Assembly (NCBI GenBank): GCA_916613615.1
Contig: OU744730.1
Location: forward strand, 1,302,001 to 1,366,000
DNA length: 64,000 bases
From: Steromphala cineraria
Taxonomy: Eukaryota > Mollusca > Gastropoda > Trochida > Trochidae
Direction of reading: 5' to 3'
Both the position numbers and the translations under genes were made by a program. Of this stretch, positions 57,074 through 64,000 are shown one piece after another (position 1 is the first letter of the stretch; each line of letters begins with the position of its first letter). The notes under the pieces were generated by a model, which made no database searches, was not told where the DNA came from, and worked only from the letters and a program-made list of their open reading frames with translations.

Positions 57074-58621
57074 CTATGACGCAGTAGCAATTGTAAAGGG
57101 GAATCCCCTTTGATTCACGTCATATTCGATCCTGTCATGTGACTTGACGCCTATCACACCAAGCTAACTAGTAGAGCGAGGTCTGGGTAGCTGTTCTACT
57201 TTATAGGCCGCATGTGAGTAACTCAGTTATTTAATGACATGTAACATATTAAGTATGTACATTAATAAAGCCTGATACTAACAGAGATGGAATACCTACT
57301 GTTGCCAGTGTTGGAGCATACAGCCTTCTAATAAGGTTCCTTGGGTCATGTGGAGGTTATTGTACCCGTGTCGGGTAGGATTTAGATTGTTCTCGTGTCT
57401 GGTAGGATAAGTGTTTATACGTGTCCGATAGAATAAGGATTTTGAAAGTTTTTGGTAGGATAATGATTTGTTACATGTATGATAGTGATACGATAAAGAT
57501 TAATGCAGACTGAAGTTAGCGAGTGGGTAATAGTGTTGAAATATCATTAGACAAATAAGACTACGAAAGATTTGCCAGTAGACAAGTCGTCCCCGAATAT
57601 TCAGCAGTATTTGTCCTCTCCTATTGCTGTTATCGATTTGGTGACTTTGATCAAGTAATTTTCGTATGACTGGTTTTCTTTTATCTTATATATGTAAGCC
57701 TTGAGAAACTCTAATACTCTCCAAATAAATCTCAAGAATATTTATGAGGCACGGAAAAGGGAGTGCGCGGTAATCGAAAACGAGGCTAAGGCCACTTCTA
57801 CACCCGGAAGTAAAATTCATTGACATGTCGGTAGCTTTCCCTAAAAACGCTTCGTTTTTGGAAAATAATGAGCTATTTAGAATGCCAAAAGTTCAGAAAC
57901 GATGCATTAATTAAAGATCTTCAGGCAACACAGCCGATAATAGTATTTTACTCGCTGGGCAAGTTTTCTTGATTGATTCACAGGGCTGTTTGTACACGTT
58001 GTGTGCACCTTCATTTTGATACAAACTAACTATACTTTACACATGTTCCTCATTTCAAGAATATTTGAATTATAATCTATATATATACATATTTTATTGG
58101 GATAAGAAAAACAATAATAGTCTTCGAGTAACTTTCAGGTCATCGAGTGCAGGCCTGATGTAAACAAACTGCATCTACTAAATTAATTCTAAATCTAATA
58201 CACTTATATTTGTGAGTCATATCAGACTAAAATAATACTTTTGAAAATTGTCATAATTATATCGTAACGTTTTCTATGTTTCTGCTAACGCCCACATCAA
58301 GAATATTCTTATCTTAAAATTTTTATTATTGCAGATTTAATATTCTACATGAATAATAAGTGATGAGTCTAGACTCTAGTCTACTCCTGCATACCTAATT
58401 ATCTCTACAGTACATAGAATCATTTTAGAAAATTAATGTACATTTATAACTTTTTCTATTTTAGAAAAATTGATTTAAAAATAATCTCAGTGAGATATTT
58501 TTGTAGTTGTAAATTTAAGTTTGTAAAGATTTAAAAACAATATTGTTTATTCTAGTATTGTTCCCGTAAAGATCAAAGGCGCCGCCCACCCTTTATTCCG
58601 CAATAAAGTATAGTTTTTGAG
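57074..58621. other. Spacer with weak imperfect repeats
   Basis: 57350-57480 holds four or five loose repeats of cgtgtcgggtaggat. An ETS-like CCGGAAGT occurs at about 57804. No exon recognised. Confidence 0.35.
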
Positions 58622-58674
58622 TGACGTCACGTAACAATGACCCATGACGTCACAAACAATCGGCTTTGACGTCA
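58622..58674. promoter_or_regulatory. Cluster of three CRE-like TGACGTCA sites
   Basis: Exact octamers at 58622-58629, 58645-58652 and 58667-58674, spaced 23 and 22 bp, close to two helical turns, so the sites would face the same side of the DNA. An ETS-like CCGGAAGT follows near 58711. CREB/ATF binding is expected from the motif; no transcript could be assigned. Confidence 0.45.
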
Positions 58675-58790
58675 CTAGGTACGGCCCTGATCGAGGATTT
58701 TCAATTTGCGGCCGGAAGTGATTTACAAAATATGTAAATATTTTGAGTAGAAATAACTTATACGAGTAAAACTCGACATACTAGAAAAGT

Positions 58791-58940
58791 AATAAAGTAG
58801 CCCTAACCATCATGTGTTTTGCAATAAAGTATAGTTTTGCCCTGAACTATTATAGCCTTTGGCCTCATGCTTTAACTATAATAGTTCAGGGCAAAACTAT
58901 ACTTTATTGCAAAACACATGATGGTTAGGGCTACTTTATT
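58791..58940. repeat. Perfect hairpin, 65-bp arms
   Basis: 58791-58855 (starting aataaagtagccctaacca) is inverted without a mismatch at 58876-58940, leaving a 20-base loop cctttggcctcatgctttaa. Part of the arm (gcaataaagtatagttttt) also occurs singly at about 58600. It would form a very stable cruciform in DNA or a hairpin RNA if transcribed. Probably a recently inserted foldback element, since the arms have not diverged. Confidence 0.95.
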
Positions 58941-60964
58941 TCTTAAATAAATGTTATGTTAATTTATTATATGAGAGCAACTGTATAATGAGGGAGATCC
59001 TTACATATTATTGGGAATAGTATATTGAAAAAAACACACCATTGCAGCAGCCTTAAACATCAACTAACCTCATCCTTACCACTTCTCGATTTTCTTTAAA
59101 AGATTTTTCAAAAAAATATAAGCTGGACTTAATTTTTGTTAATTTGTCCAATAAACACCTTTTATTAGCCTTTCATTTAGACAGCGTAATTATCGGCTGT
59201 GGAAAACCCACCTGGGATAGGGGCCATAAAACTTGTGCGGGTGTGACGTAATAAACAGACTATATAGAGTAACGCAACATTATTTCAACTGAAATACCGC
59301 CTAAATAATTGTTAAATTACTATTGATGTGGATATCTTTTTTACACCAAATGCTTGGTAGTGTTACGTCGTCAAATGATTTATTTAACTGAGTGGAAAAC
59401 ATTTTCTGAAAATCGTTCATTAGTAGGTTTTTTCCTGTGGTATTGTTATGATAGATGTATATATAACGAGGCTGATTCTGTATATGACGTCACAAAATGG
59501 GGGTGTGACCAGTCATGCATTCACTTGTTTGTTGTCAGATAGGTCTAAGCGGCCCGTCAAAAGTGGCTTTCAAAAACGGCTTTAATTACCAAACTAAACA
59601 TATTTGAGTAGCGACCTTTAACGCACTATACCATATTGTAATCAGACTTTCTATAGAAAATAGTGAAATATGTTTGTGGTTATGTGAACTTTAAGAAAAA
59701 AATATTGATCATAGTTCTCATGCCATAAAACTTGTTTTCAGCATTAGAACTGACAAATTAATTTGGTGGCCAAAGAACATATTGCAATCAATGCTACAAA
59801 CAAATCTAAATTTAGAATACAGAATGAGATAATTATAAAATGTTAAATTTGGCCTGTGTTTAAACTATTTGTTTAGTTCTGTTGATACTTTTACTGGTTT
59901 AATTATTTTATTTTCCTTGACACAGAACTAGCCATATGTTCAGAGTATTAATCATATATATTTGTTTATAGAGCTCAGTCAAATCACTGTTCTGGGGTTG
60001 TAGAAATATTCAAGAAAATCACTAGTGTTGATCTAAAACCACTGAAATCATATTACATGAATAATATTTTTTTTTGTATATATTAGAAGCAACTGCATGT
60101 ACTTTATTAGATAAAAATCATAAATGAGGGAAATCTTTACAAAATATTTTGAAAAAGGATATTTAAAAAATAAATTTTACAAAAGAAACAATTATTTAGG
60201 TTTAACATATTAAGTCAAATCAATTATCTTGGTTGACATAAATTTCCACCAAAACAGATTATAAAAACTGTCAATTTATTTTGAAGGTCTACATACATAT
60301 TTCAAATTGTATTATTTATACCTAGCTAAAGGGTTATTTTTTATAATGCTGAAATTCATGAATAACATTTTTGTTATGTTCAAGCAATTTTGTTGATATT
60401 TCATTTTGTTTCAATTATTTATCTTCAGTGCCTAGAATCAATCACACAATTCAAATGAGGGCATTAACCAAACAAAGATCTACATTGCAATAAATGTTAC
60501 CAGAACCTCCTTATAAACTCATCAAATATTCATTGAAATATTATTAAATATCATTTCTATTCTAATAAGAGAGTATGTTTACAGTTAAAAAATAACATAT
60601 AATTGATTCCCTTCATTTTAATCAAATTGCAATTTTCAAATGCTCCATACCAAAGCAAAATAACATTCTTAATTTTTAATAAATATGATTATTAATATAT
60701 ACATGCATGCATATCAAGCCAGACCAACTTTGTCTACAATTTATTTGCTATATGTGTGGCCTTACCTATTGGTAAAATTTGTAATAGAGTATTGTAGTAT
60801 CTATATGTAATTCATTGTGCCAAAAATTCAAATTATTTGCAAGGCCATGTACATATATATATGTCCTGATATGTACTAACACATCAATGAAAGACTTATT
60901 TATTACCATCACAATATCAATAATTCTCAATTTCATATTTGAATCATGATTAATAGTTTTTGTT
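58941..60964. other. Very AT-rich region, no gene
   Basis: Long A/T tracts and only short chance frames. One CRE-like site (tatgacgtcac) near 59485. Nothing else supported. Confidence 0.4.
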
Positions 60965-61943
60965 ATCCCCCGCAACAACGAAGTTGCGGGGGGTATTAAA
61001 ATGGGTACCGTCCGTCTGTCCGTCCGTCCGTCCGTCCGTTACACTTTGTGTCCGGCTCGTAACTTTCTAACTAATCAACCATTTCAATTCAAATTTGTTA
61101 TGGACATGAAGAAACTTGTAATAATGTGTCATGATAAACAATTTTCTGAAAATCTACATAAAATATAAGGATTTTGGAGTAAAAGTGGTTAAATTTGTAA
61201 GAAATCTGTTACAAGTCCTGTCCGGCTCATAACTTCTAAACTAATCATCACATATTGATCAAATTTGATATGGAGATACATAATCATATGAAGGTGTGTC
61301 ATGGAGAACAATTTTGAAAATATGTTTGTTAAAATATGATTAAATTGATCTTGGATATCCAAATACATAATACATAAATTCATTCGTTTGATTTTAATTT
61401 TGTCAGTTAACTCGAATCATGCCCAACAGTGAACATAAAGTTGGTATGATTTAGTTTTTTTATTAGAACAGTTTCTTTCATATCCTGGAAAAAATGTGTT
61501 ATTTTCTGCGACAAAAATTAATCAGCAATATGATAAGGAAAACCTTTACATATTCTGGGTTTTACGGGATGCAACTTTCCTGAGTATTTGACGCAGAAAA
61601 TGTCAGGAGGACCCCACAAACTAATCATGTGGGTCCTCTGTGACTCAGTATTATGCTGATACAAATATCTACTCTTTCAATGAAAACACATTTCAGTATG
61701 ATTTTCATGTCAAGATGGTATTAAAACATCAACCAATAACCATCCCATTAAAGGCCATCTTTATCAACCTTTCCATTAAGTATGAAACTTCTATAATGTT
61801 TTTAAGGACTCCTGAAATCGGAAAAGGACTCCTAAAAATGTATGCTCTGAGTCCCCAGGACTCTCGGTTTTGATTGACTATGTAAAACCCTGCATATTGT
61901 GCAATTTGCGGGGGATATAGCTCGACCATGTCAGCTGCTTGTT
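60965..61943 (+). mobile_element. Tandem-core element B, copy 2 (single core unit)
   Basis: The left end atcccccgcaacaacgaagt, a short (CCGT)n run, one copy of the 169-bp core and the right end gcgggggatatagctcgacc match the copy at 35308-37130. It carries a 338-bp insertion at 61555-61892. Without that it would be about 640 bp, showing how far core copy number varies between copies. Confidence 0.88.
61555..61892. mobile_element. MITE nested in element B, with target duplication
   Basis: The sequence is absent from the other copy of element B. Its ends ctgggttttac and gtaaaaccctg are inverted repeats with one mismatch, and catatt occurs on both sides (61549-61554 and 61893-61898) as a likely 6-bp target duplication; the other element copy has no second catatt. 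Interior features are a hairpin aggaccccac...gtgggtcct near 61600 and repeated aaggactcct. No coding capacity. Confidence 0.85.
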
Positions 61944-62288
61944 TTAGAAAATTGTTTATGAAGCGTCTTACTTTTTTGATGATGTGTCTCTTAGACTCTC
62001 TTTGACGGTTTTGCAGCACAGCCAACATTGTAAATCACAATAAACATTTGTAAACACGCCCTAGTTCTCATAAGTTGGGCAGTTTCTGCAGTTTGTTCAA
62101 AATTGGCAGTGAAGATCGAGATAATAAAGATAAATTACATTTTGTCGAATGATTTTCATAAATTTGCAATGAGATATATATCAATCAAAATAACTTTGAT
62201 CTTGTTTGCAATTGCAAAACTCGTCGGTCTTTTGAATTTGCCACGAACATAACTGTCCAAAACAAAGGTTCGTTATGGATTGATAGGA

Positions 62289-62417
62289 ATGATTGGGGCG
62301 ATTTTATTGTCATACGTTTACGTCACGGGTGTAGCTGGAATACAGGCACAATCATTTCTAGCCGATAGAAACCAGAGAGTCGCACTAACGACACGTAGCT
62401 ATTACGCGAACCAGGAA
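62289..62417 (+). CDS. Possible first exon encoding a signal peptide
   Basis: From ATG 62289 the frame reads MIGAILLSYVYVTGVAGIQA, a short N-region and an apolar core typical of a secretory signal, followed by QSFLADRNQRVALTTRSYYA and a donor-like gaa|gtaaga at 62418. No upstream in-frame ATG exists. A second signal-like frame starts at 62170 (MRYISIKITLILFAIAKLVG) but stops after 27 codons. I could not find the next exon, and the residues after the signal match no family I know. It could equally be a chance open frame. Confidence 0.25.
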
Positions 62418-62984
62418 GTAAGAAGCGGCCTTAGCCTCATTTTGGATTTGAGAAGGTCATAGGTCGTATGCATGCATAAATATTGAGAATTCCCTATATG
62501 TTATGAAAATTTGATTTAAACTTTCATGAGAGCAATTACGTCACCATTTGTGCCGTGTCGACAAGCATCTATAAAATGTCACCAAGCATACATAAAGAAT
62601 AATTATGTAAAGTTAGTTAGCCCTTACATTGTTTAGTCGCATGATCTTAGTCCCAATAATATTCATCTGATTTGTGACATATATTTAAAGAACCACTGTG
62701 TGATTTTAAGATTACATTTGTTTGTCTTTTCTAGTTGAAATAGATTTATAACATCTCAATTACTCATTCCGAAAAGATGTAAAAAAACTATTTTCAATGG
62801 AGATTTTAATAACTTTTTAAAGAAAATTCAATCCACGTCAGATGTAAGAAAACAGGCAACTCATAACCGTTATATTGGCTGCATTAGATTTGTCATCAAA
62901 TGACCCTTGACGCACAAGTGTCTGGATTGAGATCATGTATGCGTTTTGATTAGTTAGCAGCCCCGTCTATCAGTTTTTGTGAAG
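62418..62984. other. Spacer, no gene
   Basis: Unique AT-rich sequence; nothing recognised. Confidence 0.4.
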
Positions 62985-63310
62985 TTTCCATCGCTGCCGC
63001 CGCCGCCGCACTCGTACTACTAGCTATAACTTTTTTCCACTAAGCTTTCCAGAACTCTTATTTATACCTTACTACTCATACCTCGGGGGAACGATTTTGA
63101 CACGTTCACTTTCAAGGTCAAAGGTCAAGGTCACGAGATATGTATTCACTCTAGGAATTCCTTGTAAACGCGATAACTTGAAAAGTTTTTGTGCTATGAA
63201 GCTCTTACTTGGTAAATATCATCCTTGGAAAAGTAAAAAATTTTGAAAAGGTTGTGGCTACAATCCGTCAAAGGTCAAGGTCACAGCAAGGTCATGACGT
63301 AAGCATGTTT
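62985..63310. repeat. Dispersed-repeat-like segment with TCAAGGTCA motifs
   Basis: Starts after a GCC run (ctgccgccgccgccg, 62994-63008) and contains tcaaaggtcaaggtcac at about 63117 and 63268, the latter followed by aaggtcatgacg. Between them lies gcgataacttgaaaagtttt. The layout (a low-complexity sentence-like block with repeated aaggtcaaggtcac) resembles a dispersed repeat common in mollusc genomes, from memory. TCAAGGTCA is the extended half-site of ERR/SF1-type nuclear receptors. Confidence 0.5.
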
Positions 63311-64000
63311 TACTTCGCCTGACTGGTAACTAGCATAGACTTGAAGTTCGGATGAAAACATACCTGTCTGGATTTCAACAATGCAAAGAGTGGAGACATT
63401 TATTTATACATTTATATTAATCTAAATGTTATGATTATATGGGCATATAGAAAAATTAAGATGTTCTGAATAAATATTGTTGTTTTTGGTTGACATTATT
63501 TCTATTAATAAGACTACATTAAAGTGAACTGGAGTGGTATATAGCCATAATAATCTAGTCCCACAGAGAACGGAGTACAGGCAGGAACATACCTTGATCT
63601 TTATATTGTTGTTGAATTTAATTTTAGTTGATAAATACGTTGTAATTGCACTTCCATGTGATGACAAGATGAGGCATGATTATCAGTTTGATTATTGTTG
63701 GTCGTGCAGTTATGAAACTTATGTCGGCATGTTTTATTTAATGCTTTTTGTTTTACCTTTTATGAAACAAGTTTAATATGTGTATATATATTTCACTACA
63801 TTAGCCATAACATCACAAAATCCATATGGTGATCAGCGAAGTAAAACATACAAATCATCAACGACATCTCTTGTAGGGATTACTTCAAAGTAAAATATTT
63901 CCCTAATGCAACTCCATATTGAGCCTTAAATGAGATTAACAGAGTTCATTGTACATTTGGACAGCTTGTGTAGTTGATACCATCACATGCAGGTTTGTTA
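63311..64000. other. AT-rich end of the window, no gene
   Basis: Short overlapping frames (63422-63776) are not distinguishable from chance. Confidence 0.4.

Overview
The window looks like a gene-poor, repeat-rich stretch of an animal nuclear genome, most likely a bivalve mollusc. That placement is inference. It rests on AT-rich non-coding DNA, GT-AG exons with very long introns, many decayed LINEs, a DIRS-type and a Penelope-type relic, and two families of short terminal-inverted-repeat elements with internal tandem arrays, a design known from the pearl/CvA elements of bivalves. There is no bacterial-style gene packing, and I recognised no rRNA, tRNA or CRISPR.

Left part (1-26.7 kb). The best host-gene evidence is four plus-strand exons at 1188-1397, 1616-1882, 11453-11644 and 26619-26660. 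Every exon length is a multiple of three and every junction is phase 1, so they join in one open frame. The gene begins with an acidic Ser/Asp/Glu-rich segment. I do not recognise the product. Its second intron (9.6 kb) holds a decayed DIRS-like tyrosine-recombinase retrotransposon (minus strand, 8640 to 5476) abutting a Penelope-type GIY-YIG fragment (5225-5475), plus a palindrome-bearing MITE and a LINE relic. Its third intron (15 kb) is mostly one minisatellite of about 13.2 kb (11690-24896) made of roughly 365 copies of a 36-bp unit. That array contains a nearly identical tandem duplication of 4,241 bp. A LINE C-terminal relic, a 360-bp MITE and a 200-N assembly gap (26710-26909) follow.

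Middle part (27-46 kb). This is layered transposon debris: a 1.5-kb region bounded by short inverted repeats, a tandem-core element (30968-31928), a LINE with a foldback element inserted into it (32.9-34.6 kb), a 31-bp tandem array split by a second tandem-core element carrying 169-bp repeats (35308-37130), a second LINE relic (38.2-39.7 kb), and several small tandem arrays. Around 45.1 kb a YY1-like motif, an ATG and a splice donor may mark a gene's first exon.

Right part (46-64 kb). More LINE 3' ends, a Ty3/gypsy pol C-terminus, further tandem-core elements (48.25, 51.5 and 60.97 kb), a perfect 65-bp-arm hairpin (58791-58940), a cluster of three CRE-like palindromes (58622-58674), and a possible signal-peptide exon (62289-62417). 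Much of the remainder is AT-rich sequence in which I see no gene. The most unusual object is the giant, strand-asymmetric, internally duplicated intronic minisatellite.
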